Positions 6,905 through 14,203 of a DNA stretch of 17,518 nt are shown one piece after another. Numbering within the stretch: position 1 is the stretch's first letter; each line of letters opens with the position of its first letter. This stretch comes from JAGUYA01 sp043802425. GTDB lineage: Bacteria; Omnitrophota; Gorgyraeia; Gygaellales; Profunditerraquicolaceae. The stretch spans positions 1 through 17,518 of the forward strand of contig JAZDLA010000071.1 in the NCBI GenBank assembly GCA_043802425.1. Reading direction: 5' to 3'. A program made the position numbers and the translations under genes. Under the pieces are notes generated by a model. That model worked only from the letters and a program-made list of their open reading frames with translations. It was not told where the DNA came from and searched no databases.

Positions 6905-7657
6905 ATGGCTAAGGTGAGCAAGGTAAAAAATAGGCCAAGCAGGAATAAAAAAACCAGAGTAATCAGAAAATCGTTAAGAAGGAGCAGGGTTAAAAAAGTC
7001 TCCGTTAAAAAAGTCCCTGTACCTGTAAAAGTTAAGAAAGAGGTTATCGTGGGACAGAAGACGGCAGTGGAGAAGACAAAGTTCTCCGCTACCCCGGAAG
7101 CCCCCGGACAGTATCGGGCAATGTCTCCAGAGTTGCCTTCTGAATACGGCCAGGACAGGTTTGTCCTGCAGGTACGCGATCCCTGGTGGATATATGCTTA
7201 TTGGGAAATAAAGAGCCAGACCTTTAGAGGGCTGATAAACAAACTGGGAGACGATTTTTATAAAGCCAGGCGCATCCTACGCGTATATGATGTAAGCCAT
7301 ATTATATTTAACGGCCAGAATGCCCACCGTTTTTTTGATATCCAGATACCCGACTATGCCAATAGCTGGTATATTGATACCTCCGGCCCAGGCAGGTCCT
7401 GGTGCGTAGATTTAGGGCTTTTATTACCGGACGGAAGATTTATCATGGTTTTGCGCTCCAATACAGTAACTACACCTATTGACGGGCCGTCGTGGATTAC
7501 CGATGAAGAGTGGATGATACCGGAGGATATGTTTGCCCGGCTCTACGGTATGGGTTTCGGATTAGGCAAGAGCTCTCCCGTAGGAAAGGGGTGGCAGGAG
7601 AAGGTAAAAATAAAAAGAGAATTCCTTTCTTCTTCGGCGATTTCCTCGAAAAAATAA
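6905..7657 (+). CDS. DUF4912 domain protein with lysine-rich N-terminal tail
   Basis: A 250-aa protein of unknown biochemical role. Residues 1 to about 50 are strongly basic, with a repeated Val-Lys-Lys-Val-Ser/Pro unit encoded by two 15-bp near-identical copies (6989-7018). This tail could bind nucleic acid, polyphosphate or another polyanion. The DUF4912 domain follows at about 70-205: DRFVLQVRDPWW near 80-91, then YAYWEI, a central RVYDVSH segment, SWYIDT, and LGLLLPDGRFI near 175-185. Aromatic-rich strands suggest a small beta-sandwich fold, perhaps carbohydrate-binding; that is inference. It precedes the GH57 gene by 21 bp, and DUF4912 genes commonly sit beside GH57 genes, so a shared role in glucan metabolism is likely. 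A terminator lies immediately upstream and no promoter was found. Confidence 0.85.
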   Translation: MAKVSKVKNRPSRNKKTRVIRKSLRRSRVKKVSVKKVPVPVKVKKEVIVGQKTAVEKTKFSATPEAPGQYRAMSPELPSEYGQDRFVLQVRDPWWIYAYWEIKSQTFRGLINKLGDDFYKARRILRVYDVSHIIFNGQNAHRFFDIQIPDYANSWYIDTSGPGRSWCVDLGLLLPDGRFIMVLRSNTVTTPIDGPSWITDEEWMIPEDMFARLYGMGFGLGKSSPVGKGWQEKVKIKREFLSSSAISSKK

Positions 7658-7678
7658 ACCCATTTACCAAGACAAAGA

Positions 7679-9256
7679 ATGCATAAAGGTTATTTATGTT
7701 TAGTCCTGCATAGCCATCTTCCGTATGTACGCCACCCGGAACACAAAGATTTCCTGGAGGAAAACTGGCTCTATGAAGCCATCACCGAAACTTATATCCC
7801 TTTGATTTGGGCTTTAGAGAGGTTATGGTACGATAAAATAGATTTTCGCCTGACCATCTCCTTAAGCCCTACCTTAATTTCCATGCTCACCGATAGCCTC
7901 CTGCAGGAGAGATACTTAAGGCATATTAATAGGCTCATCGAGTTAGGGCATAAAGAAATTGAGAGGACGCGCTGGCAACCGGAGTTTGGACATCTGGCAC
8001 AGATGTATTTGGATACTTTTTATAAAGCTCGTGATACCTTTGAAAGATTTAAACGTAACCTTACCATTCCTTTTAAAAACCTGCAGGATATGGGTAAGTT
8101 AGAGATCCTTACTTGTGGCGCCACGCATGGATATTTTCCCTTAATGGATATTTGCAAGGAATCGGTCAGGGCGCAGGTGAAGGTTGCGGTCAGCCATTAC
8201 GAGAGCGTATTCGGCAGGAAGCCGAAGGGGATATGGCTTCCGGAATGCGGCTATCATCCCGGACACGATGAAATTTTAAAAGAAGCAGGCCTTTCTTATT
8301 TTTTCACTGATGCCCACGCCGTGCTACACGGTACCCCTAGGCCTAAATACGGAGTATTCGCTCCGGTTTACTGTAAGGGCTCGGGTATCGCCTGTTTTGG
8401 CAGGGACCTGGAATCTTCTAAGCAAGTCTGGTCATCTATCGAGGGCTATCCCGGAGATTATTGCTACCGGGAGTTCTATCGCGATATCGGATTTGAGTTA
8501 GATTACGAATACATCAAGCCCTATATTCATCCTGACGGTGTAAGGATAAATACGGGCATAAAATATTACCGCATTACCGGCAGCGATAATAAAGAGCCTT
8601 ATAATCCCCATTGGGCAAGGGAGAAGGCTGCGGAGCAGGCCGGTAATTTCATGTTCAACCGCCAGAGAGAAATTGAATACCTTCATGGTTTTTTAAAGAA
8701 GCAGCCCATTATCGTTTCTCCTTATGATGCGGAATTATTCGGCCATTGGTGGCATGAAGGGCCGATGTGGCTGGAATTTCTTATACGTAAGATCTGTTCT
8801 GACCAGAAGACTATCCGCCTGATTACCCCTATTGAATATTTATCCGAGAATCCGCGTAACCAGGTAATTGTCCCTTCTTTATCCAGCTGGGGCTGGAAGG
8901 GATATAGCGAGATGTGGCTACAGGGGGCAAACGACTGGGTTTATTGGCACCTGCATACTGCTTCTTCCAGGATGACGGAGTTAGTAAAAAGCTTTCCCGA
9001 TACAAACGGCATCTTAAAAAGGGCGCTTAACCAGGCCTTAAGAGAATTGCTTCTTGCCCAAAGCTCAGACTGGGCGTTCATTATGGGTACCGGCACACAT
9101 ACCAGCTATGCTGTCCGCCGGACAAAAGAGCATATTTTAAGATTCACCCGCCTTTATGAAGACACAAAAGCAAACACTGTTGATGAGGGCTGGTTATCTG
9201 ATATCGAATACAAGGACAATATATTTGCGGATATAGATTATAGGGTGCATCAGTAA
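7679..9256 (+). CDS. GH57 family 1,4-alpha-glucan branching enzyme (DUF1957)
   Basis: A 525-aa cytoplasmic enzyme that should transfer alpha-1,4-glucan chains to alpha-1,6 positions, making branched glycogen-like polymer. The N-terminal motif LVLHSHLPYVRHPE (8-21) and length match the GH57 branching-enzyme subgroup (the Thermus TTHA1902 protein is about 520 aa). The likely nucleophile is Glu189 in GIWLPECGYHP and the likely acid/base is Asp350 in YDAELFGHWW. GATHGYFP (147-154) and the aromatic-rich segment near 415-435 (Ser-Ser-Trp-Gly-Trp) also fit the family. The C-terminal helical domain runs about 420-525. The ATG at 7679 has no clear Shine-Dalgarno sequence, so translation is probably coupled to DUF4912. 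An amylase or 4-alpha-glucanotransferase role is less likely on overall pattern. No other glycogen genes are in the window. Confidence 0.92.
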   Translation: MHKGYLCLVLHSHLPYVRHPEHKDFLEENWLYEAITETYIPLIWALERLWYDKIDFRLTISLSPTLISMLTDSLLQERYLRHINRLIELGHKEIERTRWQPEFGHLAQMYLDTFYKARDTFERFKRNLTIPFKNLQDMGKLEILTCGATHGYFPLMDICKESVRAQVKVAVSHYESVFGRKPKGIWLPECGYHPGHDEILKEAGLSYFFTDAHAVLHGTPRPKYGVFAPVYCKGSGIACFGRDLESSKQVWSSIEGYPGDYCYREFYRDIGFELDYEYIKPYIHPDGVRINTGIKYYRITGSDNKEPYNPHWAREKAAEQAGNFMFNRQREIEYLHGFLKKQPIIVSPYDAELFGHWWHEGPMWLEFLIRKICSDQKTIRLITPIEYLSENPRNQVIVPSLSSWGWKGYSEMWLQGANDWVYWHLHTASSRMTELVKSFPDTNGILKRALNQALRELLLAQSSDWAFIMGTGTHTSYAVRRTKEHILRFTRLYEDTKANTVDEGWLSDIEYKDNIFADIDYRVHQ

Positions 9257-9359
9257 CTAGTAACTGGTAATTAAAAGATTTAAAGCCGTAAGTCGTAAAT
9301 GATAATTTTTTAAAAAATTACTAGTTACGAATTACTAGTGTACTAGTTACTAATAATAT
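9253..9359. repeat. Degenerate heptanucleotide repeat arrays in inverted orientation
   Basis: The spacer between the GH57 gene and uppS is almost all 7-bp repeats. Left array: GTAACTA, GTAACTG and GTAATTA at 9253, 9260 and 9267, then in the same phase GTAAGTC and GTAAATG at 9288 and 9295. Right array: TTACTAG, TTACGAA, TTACTAG, an 8-nt TGTACTAG and TTACTAA from 9318 to 9353. The right unit is the reverse complement of the left. Bases 9260-9272 can pair with 9316-9328 over 13 positions including one G-U. The 16-bp palindrome AATTTTTTAAAAAATT spans 9304-9319. ACTAGT occurs four times. No promoter, terminator with a GC stem, or small gene is evident. Confidence 0.85.
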
Positions 9360-10091
9360 ATGTTAGACAAAGATAATCTCCCTAAGCATGTCGCCATAAT
9401 TATGGATGGTAACGGCCGCTGGGCAAAAGAAAAAGGCTTAGCCCGGGCTAGGGGTCACCGCGCAGGCATTAAGAGGATCGATGAGATCGTTAAGGCAGCG
9501 GATGATCTGGGGCTTGAGGCGATTACTTTTTTTACTTTCTCAGCGGAGAACTGGTCAAGGCCAAAAAAAGAAGTAGATATGCTTATGCGTTACCTGAACA
9601 ATTTTCTGCATGATAAGATTAAAAGCTTAGATAAAGATAATATCCGGTTTCTGGTTATCGGTAGGGATAAGCCTATACCTGAGTATCTACAAACCAAGAT
9701 CAGGCAAGCAGAAGCAAAGACCAAAAACAATACCGGGTTGACTGTGGTCTTAGCCTTAAATTACGGCTCAAGGCAAGAGATAGTAGATGCGGTTAAAAAA
9801 TTTGCCCGCAGGGCGATCAAAGGCGAAACCAGTTTAGACGATTTAGATGTAGAGAGTTTTAGTAATTATTTTTACACCGCGGGTTTACCTGACCCGGATA
9901 TCTTAATCCGTACCAGCGGCGAAATGCGCCTGAGCAATTTTTTGCTCTGGCAGCTTTCTTACGCGGAACTTTATTTTACCGGTAAATATTGGCCTGATTT
10001 CGAAAGGAAAGACCTAGAAAATGCCATTACTGAATATCAGAGAAGGGAAAGGCGCTTTGGGAGGATAGATGCTGGCCAAAAGGATAATTAG
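9360..10091 (+). CDS. uppS: Isoprenyl transferase, undecaprenyl diphosphate synthase type
   Basis: A 243-aa cis-prenyltransferase that adds isopentenyl units to farnesyl diphosphate to make the undecaprenyl carrier for peptidoglycan and other cell-surface glycans. Motifs include MDGNGRWA (15-22) with catalytic Asp16, GHRAG (32-36), FSAENWSRP (60-68) and RTSGEMRLSNFLLWQ (about 184-198) followed by the conserved SYAE. Length is typical. The ATG at 9360 is the only start that gives the expected N terminus (Leu-Pro-Lys-His-Val-Ala-Ile-Ile-Met-Asp). There is no Shine-Dalgarno sequence; the repeat array runs right up to it. It overlaps cdsA by 23 bp and heads the isoprenoid/envelope cluster. Confidence 0.96.
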   Translation: MLDKDNLPKHVAIIMDGNGRWAKEKGLARARGHRAGIKRIDEIVKAADDLGLEAITFFTFSAENWSRPKKEVDMLMRYLNNFLHDKIKSLDKDNIRFLVIGRDKPIPEYLQTKIRQAEAKTKNNTGLTVVLALNYGSRQEIVDAVKKFARRAIKGETSLDDLDVESFSNYFYTAGLPDPDILIRTSGEMRLSNFLLWQLSYAELYFTGKYWPDFERKDLENAITEYQRRERRFGRIDAGQKDN

Positions 10092-10863
10092 CTCGATTAT
10101 ATTACTCTGTATATTTTTCGGTACACTCTTCGTTGATTGGCTCTTTGGTTTACTAATCATTATCTTTACCATTGCGGGCCTCTATGAATTTTTCACCATG
10201 CTAGAGAATAAAGGCATAAACATATATAAATATTTTGGCATCGGCATAGGTACTATCATCCCGTTTTCCATACTTTTCCGCTTTGAGCTTACCCGTAACT
10301 GGGAACTCCTCTGTATTATCTTAATGCTGCTATTTTTAATACTGATGCAATTCAGGCGTCGGGAGAGCTCAGGGGTGATTGTGGCGATTTCAACTACCAT
10401 CTTTGGTATAATGTATGTTTCCTGGTTAATGAGTTTCTTTATTAAAATCAGGTACCTTGCTGACGGAGTAGGCTTGGTCCTGACAATAATACTGATTACC
10501 AAACTAGGCGATATCGGCGCCTACTTTATCGGTACTAAATTTGGTAAGACCCCTTTGATACCGCGCATTAGCCCTAAGAAATCCGTAGAGGGTGCAGTGG
10601 CCGGATTAATCTTCAGCCTCTTGGGCGCATTGGCAACTAAGCCCTTTTTGAACCTCTCATATTTACAGCTTATATTTTTAGGTATCTCTTTAGGTATCTT
10701 AGGGCAATTAGGGGACCTTTCTGAATCCTTGATAAAACGCGATTGTCAGGTAAAGGATTCTGGACATATTCTGCCGGGTATGGGCGGGGTACTGGATTTT
10801 ATTGATAGTTTGCTTTTTACCGCTCCGGCATTCTATTTTTTAATGAGCGTTATTTTAAAATAA
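10069..10863 (+). CDS. cdsA: Phosphatidate cytidylyltransferase (CDP-diglyceride synthase)
   Basis: A 264-aa polytopic inner-membrane enzyme forming CDP-diacylglycerol from CTP and phosphatidate for phospholipid synthesis. Most of residues 5-215 are hydrophobic, forming about seven or eight membrane helices. The family signature lies at 220-246: SLIKRDCQVKDSGHILPG, then Met-Gly-Gly-Val-Leu-Asp-Phe-Ile-Asp. Lys223, Arg224, Lys229, Asp230, Asp243 and Asp246 are kept. The usual His before Gly-Gly is Met238 and the usual Arg after Asp is Phe244. An upstream signature segment KLGDIGAYFIG (144-154) is intact. The start lies inside uppS, preceded by GGGAGGA (10059-10065), so translation is coupled. 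Dxr follows 15 bp after the stop. Confidence 0.93.
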   Translation: MLAKRIISSIILLCIFFGTLFVDWLFGLLIIIFTIAGLYEFFTMLENKGINIYKYFGIGIGTIIPFSILFRFELTRNWELLCIILMLLFLILMQFRRRESSGVIVAISTTIFGIMYVSWLMSFFIKIRYLADGVGLVLTIILITKLGDIGAYFIGTKFGKTPLIPRISPKKSVEGAVAGLIFSLLGALATKPFLNLSYLQLIFLGISLGILGQLGDLSESLIKRDCQVKDSGHILPGMGGVLDFIDSLLFTAPAFYFLMSVILK

Positions 10864-10878
10864 AGCAGTTTGCTAATA

Positions 10879-12036
10879 ATGCAAAATGTAGCCATATTAG
10901 GTTCTACGGGCTCCATCGGTCAAAATACCTTAGGGGTAGCCAGGGGCTTTCCCGATAAATTTAAAGTCATTGCCTTAACTACGAACTCAAATATCAGAAT
11001 TCTTATCCAGCAGATAAAACGCTTTCAACCGGAATTGATTTGCGTGAGAGATGAAAACGCAGCTTTGGCTTTAAGGCGGCGCCTTAAACTAAAAAAAATT
11101 AAGCTCTTTATAGGAGATCACGGATTAAGGAAGTTGGTTCAGGATAAAAGGATAGATAAAGTTTTATTAGCCATAAGCGGTGCAGGCGCGCTTATGCCGC
11201 TATTAAAGGCAATAGAAAGCGGTAAGGATATCGCCCTGGCGAATAAAGAGGCGTTAGTGATGGCCGGCCCTATAATTATGAAGAGGGCGGCAGAGAAGAA
11301 GGTAAAAATTATACCCGTGGATAGTGAACAATCCGCGATCTGGCAATGTTTAGACGGCGAAGATAAAAATAAATTGAGAAATATCTATCTTACTGCCTCA
11401 GGAGGGCCTTTGCGGGAGACCGGAAAAAAAGATTTTAGAAATATTTCGCTGAAGCAGGTATTAAAACATCCCCGATGGAAGATGGGGCCAAAAATCACTG
11501 TGGATTCCGCCACCTTAATGAATAAGGGGCTTGAATTATTAGAGGCAATGTATTTGTTTGGCATAGGGCCTAAGAGGATAAAGATCCTTATTCATCCACA
11601 GGCCTTAATTCATTCCATGGTAGAATTTACCGATGGAGTAATCTTAGCACAGTTATCTATTACGGATATGCGTATACCCATACAGTATGCCCTTACTTAT
11701 CCGGAAAGGCTGCCTAATAAACTTTCCGGCATAGACTTTTCTAAGATGCAAAACTTTACTTTTCAGAAGCCGGATTTCAATAAATTTCCCTGCTTAGGGT
11801 TAGCTTATCGGGTCGCCGGGGAAAAGGGGACAATGCCGGCCGTGCTTAACGCGGCTAATGAAGTAAGCGTAGAAGCCTTCTTAAAAAAAAGGTTAGATTT
11901 TGTTTTGATACCCAAAATTATCGAGAAAGTTTTAGATAGGCATAAGAACAAGATAAACTCTGATTTGGATGATATCCTGAAAGCAGATGCCTGGGCGAGG
12001 CAAGAGGCCTTTAGGGTTATCCACAACCTAAACTAA
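10879..12036 (+). CDS. dxr: 1-deoxy-D-xylulose 5-phosphate reductoisomerase
   Basis: A 385-aa cytoplasmic enzyme that converts DXP to MEP with NADPH, the first committed MEP-pathway step. The ATG at 10879 gives Met-Gln-Asn-Val-Ala-Ile-Leu-Gly-Ser-Thr, the usual family start; an in-frame TTG at 10870 would add three residues and is less likely. Residues counted from 10879: NADPH loop GSTGSIG (8-14), ALANKEAL (119-126), metal ligands Asp148 and Glu150 (PVDSEQSA) and Glu219 (NKGLELLEA), SGGP at 174-177, and IHPQALIHSMVEF around 238-250. Length is close to E. coli Dxr (398). There is no Shine-Dalgarno sequence. It shares the MEP pathway with ispG in the same cluster, feeding UppS. Confidence 0.96.
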   Translation: MQNVAILGSTGSIGQNTLGVARGFPDKFKVIALTTNSNIRILIQQIKRFQPELICVRDENAALALRRRLKLKKIKLFIGDHGLRKLVQDKRIDKVLLAISGAGALMPLLKAIESGKDIALANKEALVMAGPIIMKRAAEKKVKIIPVDSEQSAIWQCLDGEDKNKLRNIYLTASGGPLRETGKKDFRNISLKQVLKHPRWKMGPKITVDSATLMNKGLELLEAMYLFGIGPKRIKILIHPQALIHSMVEFTDGVILAQLSITDMRIPIQYALTYPERLPNKLSGIDFSKMQNFTFQKPDFNKFPCLGLAYRVAGEKGTMPAVLNAANEVSVEAFLKKRLDFVLIPKIIEKVLDRHKNKINSDLDDILKADAWARQEAFRVIHNLN

Positions 12037-12040
12037 AAAG

Positions 12041-13123
12041 ATGCTTTCCGTAATTGCTTTTTTATTGATTTTAGGCATATCCATTATTATCCATGAATTT
12101 GGACATTTTATTGCCGCAAGAAGGCTGGGTGTCAAAGTAGAGAAATTCTCCTTAGGGTTTGGTTTGCCTTTATGGCGTAAGAAAAAGAATGATACCGAAT
12201 ATAGCATTAGCCTTATACCGCTAGGTGGTTACGTAAAACTCGCCGGAGATAATTTAGAGGAGTATAAGCACCAGCCTGATGAATACCTCTCTAAGACCCC
12301 TTTAGAGCGTAGCCAGATAATTTTCTGCGGGCCGCTGTTAAACTACATATTGGGGTTATTATGTTTCTGGTTGATATTCTTTACGGGTTATCCCACCCTT
12401 ACCACTAAGGTAGGCGGTTTGATCGATGGCTTCGGCGCAAAAGAAGCGGGAATCCGGGCAGGCGATAAGATTATGGCTGTCGACGGTAAAAGGGTAGATT
12501 ACTGGGAAGACCTGCAGAATGCCGTTCAGGCCAAGAAATCGGCCGTTAAAGTTATGCTTTCGGTTTTACGCGAGAATAAAGAATATACCCTAGAGGTAAA
12601 GATAAAGGAAAAAGAGTTTGATGATATGTTAGGCAGGAAACGCAGCGTCGGCCTTATCGGCATCATCCCGGAAGATGAGGTGGTAAATATAAGGCACGGA
12701 TTTTTTAAATCCTTCACTTTGGCAGCCAGAAAAACAGTAGACCTAACTATCCTTACCTATAACGCAATCTGGCGCATGATTACCGGCAAGTTATCCATGC
12801 GCGAATCGGTAACCGGGCCGTTAGGCATATTTTATATTACCTCCAAAGCCACCAGCATTGGGGTGGTTGCGCTTTTGCATCTGTTGGCGGTATTGAGCAT
12901 AAGCCTGGGGATATTCAATCTTCTGCCTCTGCCGGTATTAGACGGAGGCCATATCTTATTATTGGCCGTTGAGAAAGTCCGGGGCAAACAGTTGAGCATT
13001 AAGGTAGAACAGATTATTACACAGGTGGGCCTTACGCTTATTATATCTTTAGCGATATTCGCTACCTATAATGACCTGATGAGATTTTTCGGAGATAAAA
13101 TATCCAGGTGGTTTATTAAATGA
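12041..13123 (+). CDS. rseP: Site-2 zinc metalloprotease, RseP family
   Basis: A 360-aa inner-membrane protease that cuts substrates within the membrane, such as anti-sigma factors or leftover signal peptides. The zinc motif HEFGH is at 18-22 in the first membrane helix, and the third ligand Asp301 lies in LPVLDGGH. A single PDZ domain covers about 110-195 (GGLIDGFGAKEAGIRAGD at its start). E. coli RseP is about 450 aa with two PDZ domains, so this is the shorter one-PDZ form common in many bacteria. Hydrophobic segments lie at about 1-20, 95-115, 275-300 and 330-345. The start lies 4 bp after the dxr stop without a Shine-Dalgarno sequence, and the stop overlaps the ispG ATG by 4 bp (ATGA). 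No sigma factor or anti-sigma gene is present here, so its substrate is unknown. Confidence 0.94.
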   Translation: MLSVIAFLLILGISIIIHEFGHFIAARRLGVKVEKFSLGFGLPLWRKKKNDTEYSISLIPLGGYVKLAGDNLEEYKHQPDEYLSKTPLERSQIIFCGPLLNYILGLLCFWLIFFTGYPTLTTKVGGLIDGFGAKEAGIRAGDKIMAVDGKRVDYWEDLQNAVQAKKSAVKVMLSVLRENKEYTLEVKIKEKEFDDMLGRKRSVGLIGIIPEDEVVNIRHGFFKSFTLAARKTVDLTILTYNAIWRMITGKLSMRESVTGPLGIFYITSKATSIGVVALLHLLAVLSISLGIFNLLPLPVLDGGHILLLAVEKVRGKQLSIKVEQIITQVGLTLIISLAIFATYNDLMRFFGDKISRWFIK

Positions 13124-14181
13124 AGATTTCCAGACGCAAGACTAGAAGCGTACGCGTTGGTAATGTGTATATCGGCGGCAATAACCCCGTTGTTATTCAG
13201 TCTATGACCAAGACCAAGACAAGGGATGCCGAAAATACGCTAAGACAGATAAGGCAGCTTGAAGGCGCAGGGTGTGAAATCGTAAGGTTGGCTGTAAAAG
13301 ATAAGAGTGATGCGGTGGCGTTAAAGAAAATCAAAGCGCGCGTAAATATCCCCTTGGTTGCGGATATACATTTTGACTGGCGTCTGGCGCTAGAGGCCAT
13401 AGATAGCGGTATCGACAAAATTAGGTTAAACCCCGGGAATATTCATAAGAGAGAACAGATTCGGCAAATAGCTAAAGCAGCCAAGCTCAACCGTATCCCT
13501 ATAAGGGTAGGGTTAAATTCAGGATCGCTGCCAAAGGGCAAGAAGGCCGCGAATGTTGCGCAGGCTATGGTTAAGGGAGCATTGGATTATATAGGGGTTA
13601 TAGAGAAGTGCGGGTTCTATGATATTGTAGTCTCCCTAAAGGCCTCTTCTGTTTTGGATACAATAGAAGCATACCGCAAGATGGCTGGGGTTTGCGATTA
13701 CCCCTTCCATTTAGGCGTAACCGCAACCGGTAGCCCTTATTTAGGTTTAGCCAAGTCCAGTGCCGCATTAAGTACTTTGCTATTAGAGGGTATTGGTGAT
13801 ACAATAAGAATATCACTTACCGATAAGCCCGAGGCTGAGGTAAGGGCAGCCAAGGCTATTTTAGAAGCTGTGCAGTTACGTCATTTCGGCCCCGAAGTTA
13901 TTAGTTGTCCTACTTGCGGCCGCTGCGAAGTGGATTTAATAAGAATAGTCAAAGATTTAGAAAACAAACTATCGACCATAGACTATAGGCTACAGACTCG
14001 GCCAATGAAATTGGCCGTAATGGGTTGCGTAGTCAACGGGCCGGGTGAAGCAAAAGAAGCGGATCTAGGGGTGGCTTTCGGTAAAAAGGAAGGGCTGTTG
14101 TTTAAGAAGGGTAAACCAGTAAGAAAAATTTCTGTGAGTAAGTGTGCGGATGTATTGTTAAAAGAATTGTTAAAATATTAG
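13120..14181 (+). CDS. ispG: 4-hydroxy-3-methylbut-2-en-1-yl diphosphate synthase (iron-sulfur)
   Basis: A 353-aa iron-sulfur enzyme of the MEP pathway, reducing MEcPP to HMBPP with electrons from ferredoxin or flavodoxin. The N-terminal TIM barrel carries NPVVIQSMTKTKTRD (22-36), ADIHFDW (81-87), RLNPGNI (102-108) and GLNSGSLPK (131-139). The [4Fe-4S] ligands are Cys263 and Cys266 (ISCPTCGR), Cys303 (MGCVVNGPGE) and Glu310. The spacing from Cys266 to Cys303 is 37 residues, five more than between the matching E. coli ligands (273 and 305). The extra length falls where a degenerate 7-bp repeat is encoded (residues 284-293). The start overlaps the rseP stop (ATGA), with AGGTGG at 13106-13111 as a usable Shine-Dalgarno sequence. 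Confidence 0.96.
   Translation: MKISRRKTRSVRVGNVYIGGNNPVVIQSMTKTKTRDAENTLRQIRQLEGAGCEIVRLAVKDKSDAVALKKIKARVNIPLVADIHFDWRLALEAIDSGIDKIRLNPGNIHKREQIRQIAKAAKLNRIPIRVGLNSGSLPKGKKAANVAQAMVKGALDYIGVIEKCGFYDIVVSLKASSVLDTIEAYRKMAGVCDYPFHLGVTATGSPYLGLAKSSAALSTLLLEGIGDTIRISLTDKPEAEVRAAKAILEAVQLRHFGPEVISCPTCGRCEVDLIRIVKDLENKLSTIDYRLQTRPMKLAVMGCVVNGPGEAKEADLGVAFGKKEGLLFKKGKPVRKISVSKCADVLLKELLKY
13969..13996 (+). repeat. Degenerate heptanucleotide tandem repeat inside ispG
   Basis: Four consecutive 7-mers, CTATCGA, CCATAGA, CTATAGG and CTACAGA, follow a consensus near CTATAGA. Read in the ispG frame they encode Leu-Ser-Thr-Ile-Asp-Tyr-Arg-Leu-Gln and lead into Thr-Arg-Pro (residues 284-295), between the second and third iron-sulfur cysteines. 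Because 7 is not a multiple of 3, each copy is read in a different frame, so the periodicity is visible in DNA but not in protein. Confidence 0.65.
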
Positions 14182-14203
14182 AATATTCAAACGCAAGAAT
14201 ATT

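Noticed and set aside
8310..8501. 63-codon plus-strand frame inside the GH57 gene
   Set aside because: It is in another frame of a gene with intact catalytic motifs and has no start context or recognisable product.
9253..9359. CRISPR array or mobile-element end
   Set aside because: Units are only 7 bp with no spacers, there are no cas or transposase genes, and no target-site duplication is visible.
9348..9360. Leaderless promoter for uppS with TAATAT or TACTAA as the -10
   Set aside because: The A/T-rich repeat gives -10-like strings by itself, and no -35 at correct spacing was found.
10870..10878. TTG start for dxr
   Set aside because: It would add Met-Leu-Ile before the typical Met-Gln-Asn-Val-Ala-Ile-Leu-Gly start, and there is no ribosome site supporting it.
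14181..14203. Repeated GAATATT (14181-14187 and 14197-14203) before proS
   Set aside because: Two short A/T-rich copies within 23 bp are easily expected by chance in this composition, with no other operator-like feature.
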